64,000 nt of DNA from Imperialibacter roseus (lineage in GTDB: Bacteria; Bacteroidota; Bacteroidia; Cytophagales; Cyclobacteriaceae): positions 4,254,417 through 4,318,416 of the forward strand of contig NZ_CP136051.1 of NCBI RefSeq assembly GCF_032999765.1. Direction: 5' to 3'. The notes below the pieces were generated by a model. The model worked only from the letters and a program-made list of their open reading frames with translations. It did not search any database and was not told the origin of the DNA. This document shows positions 7,948-17,407 of the stretch, piece after piece. The translations under genes and the position numbers were made by a program. Position 1 is the first letter of the stretch, and each line of letters begins with the position of its first letter.

Positions 7948-10900
7948 ATGATTAACGATAGGTGTGTGAGAAAATTAGTTTTAAGTTGCTTTATTTTACT
8001 TCAGGTGAATTTTATTACGCTGGCGCAGGACCTCACAGACCTGCACTGGCGCTTTGGAAACACCTCTCAGGCTCTTGATTTCAACAAAGGTGACTTTGAG
8101 CCTATCGTTATCGACGACCAGGCTACACCGTTCGGGCTTGGTGGCGGAGTAACGATTTCGGATCCTATAACAGGCGATTTATGGTTCTATACCGACGGCG
8201 CCAATGTCTACGACGGCTCGAACAGAGTCACTCCCGGCGGCGCAGGATTAGGCGGCGACCCATCGCTCAATCAAGCCGCAGTAGCCTGCCCAGTGCCTGG
8301 CACAACAAGCCAGTTCTATATTTTCACCAACCCTGGCAGTGCTGGTGCGAATGAAATTCAGTTTTCTGTAGCCGATAAAAACCTCACAGGAAACGCCTCG
8401 GCAGCTGCACCTACACTTGGTGATATCAGCCAGTTGAATCAGGCCACGGGCCTCACCACGCCGGCTGAAGCCATGGCGATCATTCCTGGCCCCAACAGGC
8501 AAAGGTTTTGGCTGCTGTCTCAAAACCGAACCACAGGCGACTATGTAGTATTTGAAATCTCCACCGCCGGCTTTGGCACGATCAACACCTTCAATTTTTT
8601 CAATGCCTCAAATCCTACCGCTGAGGCCGCAGCTTTTGGCGTGCACACCTTCGCACCGGATTCAATCATCATCGCTGTAGCTCCGAAAACAGGCAACAGA
8701 AACATTCAAATCCTTCGTTTCGATTCTAATCTCGGCACGTTAACATTTGAACGCCAGATCCTCAACACTGGCGTAAACGATGGTTCGGGGCAGTCTATTT
8801 ATGACGTAGAATGGTCAAATGACGGCACCAAGCTTTACTACTCCAGGCATGGCGGCAACAATGCACTTACCGGCCAGCTAAATCAGTTCGATTTTGACTC
8901 TCTCCAAACTTCTAACAGCATCGTGGGAGGTTACTTCCGAAGCTTCGGGTTAAAAAAAGGGCCGGATCAGCGAATCTACCATTTGTACCAGGCAGCCAAT
9001 AGCGGGCCATTTTCCATCGGTCGGATCAACCAGCCTGATAGCCTGCCCGACTCCGTAGCCTACCAGGCTCAGATACCTGATTTCGGCGACGCTTTGGGAA
9101 GACAATTCCCAGCCACCAGCACATCGGCGCCCATTGTGTTCAATATGAGCTTCAATATCTTCGGCTTCTGTCAGAACACACCCACCATGTTTTCTCCCAG
9201 CGTGGAGCCCACGCCCCAGTTCGTTACCTGGGACTACGGAGATGGCAATGGATCTCAGGACTATGCACCCATTTACACTTATGAAAACCCCGGGCCTTAC
9301 ACTGTTACTCTTACAGCCTTTCTGAACGGACAAAGTCAGTCTACGACCCAGGTGTTGAACATTATCGATAATCAGCTTGAACTAACCCACCTTACCGATA
9401 CAACGATTTGCCCTGGCGAACAACTACAACGGAATGCACTACCTAGTGGACAGCAGGGAAATTATACTTTCCTCTGGTCGACAGGAGAAACAACCCAGCT
9501 CATTGAGATAGATTCTGCGGGCACTTATTGGGCACAGGTCACCGACCTTACCACCGGCTGCCCGGCTTTCGCTTCGTTCGAAGTAACTGTATATGGTAAC
9601 GACGAGCAAAAAGCCAATATTTGGTATTTTGGTGAACAGGCAGGTATCGACTTCAATGAGGCTCCTCCAGTAGCACTAACTGACGAAAACCTGATGAGTT
9701 CGCCAGAGGGGTGTGCTTCAATTTCGGATCGAAACGGCGACCTCCTTTTCTATACCAATGGACGAACTGTCTGGAACCAAGACCACGAAATAATGCTCAA
9801 CGGCATGCTGATTGGGGGCGACAGCACCTCGGCCCAGTCCGCCATTATCTTGCCGATCCCCGACAACGAGACACTGTTCTATATAATTACCACCGACCAG
9901 GTGTACGGTGACCGTACCTACAACATGCGTTTTTCTGTGGTTGATATGAAGCAGGATTTGGCTCGTGGAGCTGTTATTATTAAAGACAGGCCGCTGTTCA
10001 CCAATAGCTCGGAGAAGCTGGCTGCAACTGGTGTTGGAGGGGGTGTTACCTGGCTTTTCGGGCACGAGTATGGCAACAACAACTACAGGGCCTACCCAAT
10101 AACTACCTCAGGCATTGGCAATGCCCGGATTAGCTCCATTGGGAAAACGCTCTCATTCGCTGAAGAACTTAACGGCAGAGGCACGATGAAAGTGTCGCCC
10201 ACCGGATCAATAATTGGCTCGGTAATTCCAGGCGCTGAAAACTTCCTCGAGTTGGTCAACTTCGACGCTGCCAACGGAGCATTTACTTCCCCATTGCTGA
10301 TCGACCTTGAAGAGCCTGCGCCTAGCGAAGCCTATGGTCTTGAGTTTTCCTCTGGCGGTGCAAGAGTGTATGTCACCACTACCGGCGCTAACTCCAAACT
10401 GTTCCAGTATAACCTGGATAGCCTTCTCAACGCCAGCGTTACTTATTCTGACGACTCTGTCGTCCAGTTTATCGAGCAAAGTAAATTCCAGTTAGCCTCA
10501 GGAACGGGATATGGCTCCCTCCAAATTGGCCCCGATCAGGTGATCTACATGGCAAAAGACAATAGCGGCAACCTTGGCACGATTTCAAACTCTAATGGAG
10601 ATCAAGTGCAGGCAGGCTATAATGACCAGGGCTTTGATCTGGACGGCAGAATTTCCAGGCTGGGCCTTCCCAACTTTGCTCAGAACATCCTCAATCCACC
10701 ACAGGATCCGTCCATTGCGGTGGATGGTGGCTGCGTAGGCCAACCCACCAGGTTTACTGCTACCGGCACATCCGATATTGACGAGTTTGCCTGGAACTTT
10801 GGTGATGGTGCCCAGGCCCTTGGCCCGGACACAACTCACGTATACCAGCAAGTAGGAACATTCAATGTCACTTTGAATATCACCAATCGCTGTGGTCTGG

Positions 10901-13173
10901 ATACAACGCTGGTTCAAACGGTAGTAATCAACCCTACACCGGAGCAGCCTATTGTACCTAGTGCGGTTGCCATTTGCGACGACAATGGTGTGGTGCTTAC
11001 CGCCTGGCCTCAAGACGATCCGGGGCTCACATACACCTGGTCAACTGGTGAAACCACCAGAGAGATTACTGTACTGCAACCAAGTACCATCACAATATTC
11101 ATCACCAATGCTGCTGGCTGCCGTTCGGATACGCTGACCACCCTGGTGGGCGACCAGCGACCGATTGTGGACTTTGGCCCTGACCAGATCATTTGTGCGG
11201 GTGAAGAGTTGGATCCGTTGGATGCCCAAAACCCGGGAGCCACTTATACCTGGGCCATCAATGGTGCCGGCACTGGCAATACAGGTCGCTTTCAGGATAT
11301 TGACACATCAGTGGCTGGCGACTTCGAGTATGCAGTGAGCATTTTCGATGTGAACGGCTGCCAAACGACGAACCGAATAACTTATACGATACTGGAAGCG
11401 CCAGATCAAATAGTTACACCTTTCGATGCATCTGGCTGCGCAGTGGCCGACGGTGCTTTAAAAATTGAAGTTGCTGGCACAGGTAGCTACACGTACAGTA
11501 TTACCAGCAATAATGGAACAAATATCTTTAACAATGTTCCACTGACCGGGCCGTTTACCGACAGTATCCCAAACCTCCCGGCAGGATCCTATAGAGTTAC
11601 AGTAAGCAACACGGTCAATGGTTGCACAACTACTCGTGGTGCAGTAGGGATCAATAGCAGTAGTCCTTCGTTCTTGATTACATCTGCCGAACCTAACAAT
11701 GGTTGTGACGATGGAAGCATCACTATAACCACCGATACGCCCGGCTCTTATAACTATCGGGTAATTGATTTTGCTACAGGCATTGAGGCTCTGGCTGCCT
11801 CATTTACATCACCTACGACCACAACGACTGCTAATATTCCTTTTGGGACATACACCGTTGAAGTGACGAATATTGTAGACGGCTGCCTCCAAACACAGCA
11901 GGGGGTAGTAGTAGACCAGGCTGAAACAGCCGAATTCACCTTTGAGCCAATACAGACCGCCTGTGGAACCACAGGCACAATAGAGGTGACACCATCCAAC
12001 GGGGGCTTTACTTTCACCTGGACTGACCCTGATGGAATAACTCTTCCGGAAACTAGCTCAACAGCAACCGTGTCTAAAAGTGGCATATACACCGTAGCCA
12101 GTTCGGGCACTACGATAGCCGGCGATCCACTTTGTCCTCAAACTGAACAAATCCAGTTCTTCCTTAGTGAAGACCCTGAGGGCAGTATCACCGTTTCTGG
12201 CGACCCTTGTGATGGCGAACTAACGCTAACAGCCGCCCTAACAAGTGGGGAGAATCCGGCTGACTATATCTTTGGCTGGAGCAATGGTGCCTCAACCGAA
12301 ACCACCATTGTTAACCAGTCGGGCTCATACGCCGTGACAATCCGTAACCGCAACTCGGGCTGTTTTGTAACTGTTGACACCACGGTGCAAGTGGAGAACG
12401 TACTGGAAGTCACCCTCATTCAGGAACCCGATTGCGACAACGAAACACAGGTGATATTAACAGCACAGTCAAATATCCCTGCCCAGGTGACCTTTGAATG
12501 GACGGGGCCTGACGGGACTATTCTGCCGGAAACCACCGCTTCTATCAGCACCGGACTTGGCGGGCTTTATCAGGTGACCGTAAGAGGAATAGACAACAGC
12601 TGCGAAGCATCAGCAGAACTCAACGTGAGCGTGGTGCCTATTTTCGATTCTGAGATATCACTGCCCGCCACGTTGACATTCTGCTCAGAAGACCCGGCAA
12701 ACGGCACGGTTGTGCTTGATCCCGGGATTTTCAATACCTATGAGTGGAGGAAGCTTCCAAGCTTGGATATTATTTCTGTATTGCCCACTTATGCTGCCTC
12801 GGAGCCCGGCACTTACGAAGTCACCTTCTCTAATGGCAGCATCTGCCGAACTGCCCGGGTAGTAGTAACAGACGATTGTCGCCCAAGAATTTTTGCACCA
12901 AATGCCTTTTCTCCTGATGGCCGGGGGCTTCCGCAAAATGAGGCATTCTATGTTTTCCCGAATCCGTACGTAACTGATTTCACTATTTTCATCTACAACC
13001 GATGGGGCGTGCTGGTTTATCAAAGTGACAGCATTGACTTCAGGTGGAACGGCTATTTCAATGGGGCACCGCTGCCGGTTGGCACCTATGCCTATGTGAT
13101 GAGATACAAGAGTAACCTTGACGCTACCAACGAAACCTTCGAGCAACGGGGAGGAGTTACTCTTATAAAATAG
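7948..13173 (+). CDS. Giant PKD-repeat surface protein with gliding/T9SS type B C-terminal domain
   Basis: This 1741-residue secreted protein has a signal peptide ending near LAQ (residue 27). Two long homologous modules follow. Module one begins LHWRFGNTSQALDFN (about residue 31) and module two NIWYFGEQAGIDFNE (about residue 555). Both contain a GDLLFYT/GDLWFYT strand, a propeller-like region and then a PKD domain (WDYGDGNG near 427, WNFGDGAQ near 948) and an immunoglobulin-like unit with WSTGETT. Residues about 1080-1640 are further Ig-like repeats with paired cysteines. The last 95 residues (IFAPNAFSPDGRG, IYNRWGVLVY, GTYAYVMRY) are the CHU_C/gliding-motility domain that directs type IX export. 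It probably acts as an adhesin or in gliding, like SprB-type proteins. Confidence 0.9.
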   Translation: MINDRCVRKLVLSCFILLQVNFITLAQDLTDLHWRFGNTSQALDFNKGDFEPIVIDDQATPFGLGGGVTISDPITGDLWFYTDGANVYDGSNRVTPGGAGLGGDPSLNQAAVACPVPGTTSQFYIFTNPGSAGANEIQFSVADKNLTGNASAAAPTLGDISQLNQATGLTTPAEAMAIIPGPNRQRFWLLSQNRTTGDYVVFEISTAGFGTINTFNFFNASNPTAEAAAFGVHTFAPDSIIIAVAPKTGNRNIQILRFDSNLGTLTFERQILNTGVNDGSGQSIYDVEWSNDGTKLYYSRHGGNNALTGQLNQFDFDSLQTSNSIVGGYFRSFGLKKGPDQRIYHLYQAANSGPFSIGRINQPDSLPDSVAYQAQIPDFGDALGRQFPATSTSAPIVFNMSFNIFGFCQNTPTMFSPSVEPTPQFVTWDYGDGNGSQDYAPIYTYENPGPYTVTLTAFLNGQSQSTTQVLNIIDNQLELTHLTDTTICPGEQLQRNALPSGQQGNYTFLWSTGETTQLIEIDSAGTYWAQVTDLTTGCPAFASFEVTVYGNDEQKANIWYFGEQAGIDFNEAPPVALTDENLMSSPEGCASISDRNGDLLFYTNGRTVWNQDHEIMLNGMLIGGDSTSAQSAIILPIPDNETLFYIITTDQVYGDRTYNMRFSVVDMKQDLARGAVIIKDRPLFTNSSEKLAATGVGGGVTWLFGHEYGNNNYRAYPITTSGIGNARISSIGKTLSFAEELNGRGTMKVSPTGSIIGSVIPGAENFLELVNFDAANGAFTSPLLIDLEEPAPSEAYGLEFSSGGARVYVTTTGANSKLFQYNLDSLLNASVTYSDDSVVQFIEQSKFQLASGTGYGSLQIGPDQVIYMAKDNSGNLGTISNSNGDQVQAGYNDQGFDLDGRISRLGLPNFAQNILNPPQDPSIAVDGGCVGQPTRFTATGTSDIDEFAWNFGDGAQALGPDTTHVYQQVGTFNVTLNITNRCGLDTTLVQTVVINPTPEQPIVPSAVAICDDNGVVLTAWPQDDPGLTYTWSTGETTREITVLQPSTITIFITNAAGCRSDTLTTLVGDQRPIVDFGPDQIICAGEELDPLDAQNPGATYTWAINGAGTGNTGRFQDIDTSVAGDFEYAVSIFDVNGCQTTNRITYTILEAPDQIVTPFDASGCAVADGALKIEVAGTGSYTYSITSNNGTNIFNNVPLTGPFTDSIPNLPAGSYRVTVSNTVNGCTTTRGAVGINSSSPSFLITSAEPNNGCDDGSITITTDTPGSYNYRVIDFATGIEALAASFTSPTTTTTANIPFGTYTVEVTNIVDGCLQTQQGVVVDQAETAEFTFEPIQTACGTTGTIEVTPSNGGFTFTWTDPDGITLPETSSTATVSKSGIYTVASSGTTIAGDPLCPQTEQIQFFLSEDPEGSITVSGDPCDGELTLTAALTSGENPADYIFGWSNGASTETTIVNQSGSYAVTIRNRNSGCFVTVDTTVQVENVLEVTLIQEPDCDNETQVILTAQSNIPAQVTFEWTGPDGTILPETTASISTGLGGLYQVTVRGIDNSCEASAELNVSVVPIFDSEISLPATLTFCSEDPANGTVVLDPGIFNTYEWRKLPSLDIISVLPTYAASEPGTYEVTFSNGSICRTARVVVTDDCRPRIFAPNAFSPDGRGLPQNEAFYVFPNPYVTDFTIFIYNRWGVLVYQSDSIDFRWNGYFNGAPLPVGTYAYVMRYKSNLDATNETFEQRGGVTLIK

Positions 13174-13227
13174 CTTCTATTTATCAGTGAGATTGATTAA
13201 CATAGTTGATAGTTCTTATAAACTTTT

Positions 13228-13250
13228 AAAAGCACCTTAGGGTGCTTTTT
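13228..13250 (+). terminator. Intrinsic terminator of the giant surface-protein gene
   Basis: AAAAGCACC-TTAG-GGTGCTTTT is a 9-bp perfect stem with a 4-nt loop ending in a T-run, 55 nt after the stop codon and just before the HD-domain gene. Confidence 0.85.
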
Positions 13251-13261
13251 CTTTACCCACT

Positions 13262-13801
13262 ATGACAAGAGAAGACGCCAGAGCACTGCTATTTGAAATG
13301 ACAAAGGGAGACAGCCTCCGCAGGCATGCCCGCACCGTAGAGCTGGTGATGGAAGCCTACGCCACCAAATTGGGAGAGGATGCCGATGAATGGGCCATTG
13401 CGGGTCTGCTGCATGACGCCGACTATGAAGCCTGGCCCTCAGAGCACCCCAACCGAATTGTCGCCCTGCTTAGTGAGAGAGGGCTACCGAAAATTGCTCA
13501 TGCCATTTCGGCGCACTACACCCACTGGGGAGTACCCTACGACACGCTACTCGACAAAGGCCTGATAGCCTGCGACGAAATCACCGGATTTATCGTGGCC
13601 TGCTGCCAGGTGCGACCCGATGGCATCGAGTCGCTGGAGGTGAAGTCGGTGATGAAAAAACTCAAGCAAAAAAGCTTCGCCGCCACTGTTGACAGGGAGG
13701 AAGTAAACAAAGGCATGGAATTATTTGGTGTTACACCGGAAGAGCACATAGCCTTCATTATCGAAGTACTCAAACAGAATCGGGATGAGCTTAAAGTCTG
13801 A
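13262..13801 (+). CDS. HD-domain hydrolase-like protein
   Basis: This 179-residue soluble protein belongs to the HD superfamily (the small HDIG group). The metal ligands are seen as RHARTVEL (first histidine), LLHDADYEAW (HD pair, about residue 50), SAHYTHWG (histidines) and ACDEITGF (last aspartate). HD proteins of this size hydrolyse phosphate esters, often nucleotides, but the substrate cannot be told. The start ATG is only 11 nt after the terminator hairpin of the previous gene, so its promoter must lie inside or before that hairpin, or some read-through feeds it. It overlaps the next gene by 17 nt. Confidence 0.85.
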   Translation: MTREDARALLFEMTKGDSLRRHARTVELVMEAYATKLGEDADEWAIAGLLHDADYEAWPSEHPNRIVALLSERGLPKIAHAISAHYTHWGVPYDTLLDKGLIACDEITGFIVACCQVRPDGIESLEVKSVMKKLKQKSFAATVDREEVNKGMELFGVTPEEHIAFIIEVLKQNRDELKV

Positions 13802-14972
13802 TTTAGTTTATAGCCACATAACACTCGTTCTGCTATGTATTTTCGTAACCTTGGGCTCAGCTATTGGTCAGAGTCCCAAAGATTTTGATAAAGCATGGAA
13901 AGCCGCTGACGGCTATTTTAGAAGCTCCCTGGAGAGTAACGATGTGGTAGGTGGTGCTTTGGTTTTCGTTGAAAAAGGAAACGCATTTGGCAGCAGCTAT
14001 GTCGGCAAATCTGACCTGAAAAGTGAGCGAAACGTGGATGAAAATACTATTTTCCATTGGGCCTCCATCACCAAAACATTTACAAGCATCGGAATCATGC
14101 AGTTGAGGGACAGAGGACTTCTACAGCTCAGTGATCCGCTAACCAAATACCTGCCAGAGCTTCGGATGGTACACAATCCTTTCGGCAGCATGGACGATAT
14201 TACTATTCAAATGGTATTGAGCCACTCCACAGGCTTTCGTGATCCCACTTGGCTGTGGGGTGGGAACAAAGACTGGCACCCTTTTGAGCCGACCGAATGG
14301 AGCCAGATAGTGGCCATGCTCCCCTACACAGAAATTTTGTTTGAACCAGGAAGCAAATACAGCTACTCCAACCCCGCCCTTATCTTTCTTGGCAGAATTA
14401 TAGAGATCATTACTGGCGATGACTACGAGGTGTATATCGACAAGAACGTGCTGAAACCTCTCGGCATGCACAGTAGCTACTTTGATGTTACACCTTACCA
14501 TTTGCTGAAATACCGGGCCAACAACTATACCCTTATAAACGGGCAGCCGGTAGCCAACGGGCTCGATTTCGACACAGGCATCACCACCAGCAATGGTGGA
14601 CTCAATGCTCCTATCAGCGATATGCTGAAATACCTGGGCTTCCTCACTGGCTATCACAATGGTTTCGAAATACTCAAAAGGTCAACGCTAGAGGAGCTGT
14701 GGAAAAAACAACTGCCCATCGGCGTCGTCGATGGTATTGACGAGTCTATTGCCTCCTCCTTTTTTCTTGAAGACTTCAACGACATGCAGGTAATCGGCCA
14801 CACTGGCACGCAAAAAGCATTTTATTCTTTTTTTTATATTCATCCAGGCTCGGGCACAGCATGTATTTCCATTACCAATACTGATGACAGCAGCGGTCAG
14901 TTTGACCCCGACCAGTTTCGAATAGAGGCCAGTCATTACATTTTCAGAAACATTTTCACCCTCTATAAATGA
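13785..14972 (+). CDS. Exported serine beta-lactamase-like hydrolase
   Basis: The 395-residue protein has an N-terminal signal sequence (hydrophobic ITLVLLCIFVTLGSA, then IGQ). It carries the three motifs of the beta-lactamase/penicillin-binding fold: SITK (Ser94-Lys97), YSN (in KYSYSNPAL, near residue 190) and HTGT (near 340). This is the class C-like serine hydrolase family, which contains D-aminopeptidases, esterases and peptidoglycan enzymes as well as true beta-lactamases, so resistance should not be assumed. It is probably periplasmic. The start overlaps the HD gene by 17 nt, so the two are probably co-transcribed. Confidence 0.88.
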   Translation: MSLKSDLVYSHITLVLLCIFVTLGSAIGQSPKDFDKAWKAADGYFRSSLESNDVVGGALVFVEKGNAFGSSYVGKSDLKSERNVDENTIFHWASITKTFTSIGIMQLRDRGLLQLSDPLTKYLPELRMVHNPFGSMDDITIQMVLSHSTGFRDPTWLWGGNKDWHPFEPTEWSQIVAMLPYTEILFEPGSKYSYSNPALIFLGRIIEIITGDDYEVYIDKNVLKPLGMHSSYFDVTPYHLLKYRANNYTLINGQPVANGLDFDTGITTSNGGLNAPISDMLKYLGFLTGYHNGFEILKRSTLEELWKKQLPIGVVDGIDESIASSFFLEDFNDMQVIGHTGTQKAFYSFFYIHPGSGTACISITNTDDSSGQFDPDQFRIEASHYIFRNIFTLYK

Positions 14973-15040
14973 GCGATTGGTAAACCAACCGACAAAGCCA
15001 AAACTGAAAACCACAGACCTTCAACAAAAAAAGTAACAAC

Positions 15041-15595
15041 ATGAAAAAGACATTACTACTGATTTCATTCATTTCTCTGATTGCCTTTTCTTCACAGGCT
15101 CAGGATTTCAGGGGGCCGGACAAAAGCTCAATGGACATGGCTTATTATCCCGACAACTTTGCCCACGACCGAAAAGGAAGCGATGAGGCTCTCGCACGGG
15201 TGATTTATAGCCGACCCAAAAAGAATGACCGGGAGATTTTCGGAAAACTTGAGTCGTATGGAAAAGTATGGAGAACAGGAGCCAATGAAAATACTGAGAT
15301 CAAGCTTTACAAAGACGCTACAGTGGCTGGCAAAAAATTGAAGGCCGGCACCTACTCACTTTTCACTATTCCAGGCGAATCTGAGTGGACGATCATTTTT
15401 AGCTCAGCTCTTGACTATTGGGGAGCCTACAGCTACAAAGAAGACAAAGATGTATTGCGTGTAACTGTTCCATCAAAGAAAGTAGCCGATACGATTGAAT
15501 ACTTCTCGATTGTGTTTGCCAAAAGCGGGGCAAATGGCGCTACTATGAGCCTTGGCTGGGACAAGACGGTGGTAGACGTCCCTTTTACGTTCTAA
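15041..15595 (+). CDS. DUF2911 family exported protein
   Basis: This 184-residue protein has a clean signal peptide (MKKTLLLISFISLIAF, cut after SQA). The DUF2911 core follows: RVIYSRPKKNDREIFG, YGKVWRTGANENTEI, LKAGTYSLFTIP and WTIIFSS. The family is common in Bacteroidota and has no known activity; the core is a beta-rich fold. It begins 68 nt after the hydrolase gene and is followed by a strong bidirectional terminator. No regulatory site was seen in front of it. Confidence 0.9.
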   Translation: MKKTLLLISFISLIAFSSQAQDFRGPDKSSMDMAYYPDNFAHDRKGSDEALARVIYSRPKKNDREIFGKLESYGKVWRTGANENTEIKLYKDATVAGKKLKAGTYSLFTIPGESEWTIIFSSALDYWGAYSYKEDKDVLRVTVPSKKVADTIEYFSIVFAKSGANGATMSLGWDKTVVDVPFTF

Positions 15596-15647
15596 CAACT
15601 GAAATATATTCACCAGTCGCTGTATCAAAACAGCATTTTATTGGATG

Positions 15648-15687
15648 CAAAGAGAAAGGCTTCACCTCGGTGAAGCCTTTCTCTTTG
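15648..15687. terminator. Strong bidirectional terminator between convergent genes
   Basis: A perfect 19-bp inverted repeat runs from CAAAGAGAAAGG to CCTTTCTCTTTG with only TC at its centre. It has A-rich and T-rich flanks, so it can end transcription on both strands. It lies between the plus-strand DUF2911 gene and the minus-strand DUF2807 gene. Confidence 0.92.
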
Positions 15688-15705
15688 TATTGTTAATGTC
15701 TGGTT

Positions 15706-16413
15706 TTAATAATTACGTCTGCGGACATCTCCCCCCGACGACTCGTCGATATTGACATATTGCGGCCTGCCAGAATAGGAAATGTCGCTGCCACTGCTGG
15801 CATCGGCTTCAATGTCGTCGGTGACCGTAATCGCTAAATCTGAGCCGCTGGAGGCTCTCACTTTCGCTTTTTTAGCCACTAAGTCCATAGCATCCAAATC
15901 ACTGCCTGAAGAAGAGCGCCCTTCGAAAAATTCAGCCTCGCCAGACAGCTCCATATCAGAGCCACTGCTCGACTCGGCCCTCAATGTTCTGGCTCTTACC
16001 TGAAGTTTTAAGTCAGCTCCCGACGAAGACTCTACTTCCAAATAGTCGGAGATAATGATTGTTTCCCCGGTCACATCTGAACCACTTGAGCTTTTAATAG
16101 ACTTGATATCGGTGACGGTTACATAAACTGTGGCGTCACGGTCTTTCCAATTCCAGAAACTGTTATTGTTTTCAAAATAAATCTTGAGCTCACCGCCCCT
16201 TACCTCGGTCATCAAATCGTCGAGGTCATCTTCATCCACCTCCACTGTAACTTCCTGGCGGTTGCCCTGACGAATATAAACATCAATTCCTGTGCTTACG
16301 CTCACGGCATCGTAGGAAGAAACCTTTCTTTCCTCCTTTACCCGCTGAGCGACAGCCTGCTGAACCACTAGTGTCAAACCAAGTAGCAGCAAAAATTTGC
16401 TTAGTCTGTTCAT
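15706..16413 (-). CDS. Head GIN domain (DUF2807) exported protein
   Basis: The 235-residue protein has an N-terminal signal peptide (LLLLGLTLVVQQAVA) followed by a repetitive right-handed beta-helix-like body. Within residues 110-230 the motif SSSGSD or ASSGSD recurs about seven times at 20-residue spacing, as in the DUF2807 'putative auto-transporter adhesin' family. EERKVSSYDAVSVSTGIDV near the start is the family's head GIN signature. Such proteins are exported to the envelope and their function is not known. It follows a DUF4136 lipoprotein gene on the same strand, but a long hairpin lies between them. Confidence 0.85.
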   Translation of the reverse strand: MNRLSKFLLLLGLTLVVQQAVAQRVKEERKVSSYDAVSVSTGIDVYIRQGNRQEVTVEVDEDDLDDLMTEVRGGELKIYFENNNSFWNWKDRDATVYVTVTDIKSIKSSSGSDVTGETIIISDYLEVESSSGADLKLQVRARTLRAESSSGSDMELSGEAEFFEGRSSSGSDLDAMDLVAKKAKVRASSGSDLAITVTDDIEADASSGSDISYSGRPQYVNIDESSGGDVRRRNY

Positions 16414-16438
16414 GATATAATGAGTTTGTCCTTAAACC

Positions 16439-16484
16439 AAAGATGTGATTTAATTGTAAAGGTTGCACAATCAATCACATCTTT
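16439..16484. other. Long inverted repeat between DUF4136 and DUF2807 genes
   Basis: AAAGATGTGATT and AATCACATCTTT are perfect 12-bp arms around a 22-nt loop. The loop itself can pair further (ATTGT with ACAAT). On the plus strand a TTTTTATTA run follows; on the minus strand the tract is weaker. It could be a terminator or attenuator of the minus-strand pair, or an operator. A 12-bp perfect repeat is not expected by chance in a window this size. Confidence 0.6.
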
Positions 16485-16524
16485 TTATTAGACGCTCAGT
16501 ATAGAACCGATGTTACAGAAATGT

Positions 16525-17163
16525 CTAGTCGTTAATGAGATAGCCGTCGGCCACTATTTTGTATTTGTCGAAAATAACGCCCGCAGCTCTGCGTAGTTGG
16601 CGATCAAGATTGTCGGCACCCAACGCAAACACACCTGAGGCATATCCCTGCCACACGGCACTGTGCTTCCTTCTATCGACAAGAATAATCAACAATGTGC
16701 CTGAGTCCATGGTATAGTATCTTGCGTCATACTCCCTTTTTCTTGAAGCAGCCTCAGCATTTTCGAGTTCTGTCAGCTCTGAATCACTCAGGTAAACCTC
16801 ATCCTCAAATTCATCATTGGAAGCCAGCGATACTTCCTTATTGAGATATGCATTAAGATCCTCCTGATTGTAGCCACGGTATTTCAGGTCAGAGAAGTAA
16901 ATTTTGTAGTTGACGTATATATCTGGTTTTCTATTGGAGTAGCTGTAGCCTTGTGACTCCATTCTGTTAATAATCCATTTTTCCAGATCAGGATTGTGGC
17001 TGGAGCTGTCACGCTTGTCGATATTCACAAAGTCGAAGGTCTTGTACTTGTTGAATCTTCCCAGATAGCTATAGTCAGATTCAATGATAAAGTCTTTTTG
17101 AGAAACACAGGAGCCCAGGGAAAACAAGATAATTGTGCCAGCAAATAGTAAGATTGATTTCAT
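16525..17163 (-). CDS. DUF4136 domain lipoprotein
   Basis: The 212-residue protein has a lipoprotein signal, LLFAGTIILFSLGSC with the cysteine at about residue 19, so it should be lipid-anchored. The body matches DUF4136: YKTFDFVNID, a helical NPDLEKWIINRMESQGY segment, PDIYVNYKIYF and, near the end, TLLIILVDRRKHSAVWQGYASG. The middle is acidic (EDEVYLSDSELTELENAE). Function is unknown; the family is frequent in Bacteroidota envelopes. It is followed by the DUF2807 gene on the same strand. Confidence 0.82.
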   Translation of the reverse strand: MKSILLFAGTIILFSLGSCVSQKDFIIESDYSYLGRFNKYKTFDFVNIDKRDSSSHNPDLEKWIINRMESQGYSYSNRKPDIYVNYKIYFSDLKYRGYNQEDLNAYLNKEVSLASNDEFEDEVYLSDSELTELENAEAASRKREYDARYYTMDSGTLLIILVDRRKHSAVWQGYASGVFALGADNLDRQLRRAAGVIFDKYKIVADGYLIND

Positions 17164-17233
17164 ACGTCTCGCAATTAATTGTATTGATATTAGATAATCC
17201 TCTTGCAGAATATTCGTAACTACATGAATTTCA

Positions 17234-17262
17234 GCAAACTTTTGTGAACCTGCAAACTTTTG
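17234..17262. repeat. Two 11-bp direct repeats GCAAACTTTTG
   Basis: GCAAACTTTTG occurs at 17234-17244 and again at 17252-17262, an 18-bp period, in the divergent region between the DUF4136 lipoprotein and LpxL-like genes. It could be a tandem binding site or promoter element. The rest of this 244-nt gap shows no clear gene. Confidence 0.4.
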
Positions 17263-17407
17263 ATATTATTAAATCTTCCATCATGAGCTATTTTTCCTTT
17301 GGCGCAACCATTGATTCCGTTTTTTGGTATAAAGTATTCGGAAAGCCATGGAGGAAAAACTCTCTATAAATAAAATTTGTTTGCCAGAACTTCTTTACTG
17401 ATAAATA

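Noticed and set aside
17283-17369. 28-codon frame in the gap before the LpxL-like gene, encoding a tryptophan/phenylalanine-rich peptide
   Set aside because: Too short to separate from chance, no repeat or homologue in the window, no clear start signal.
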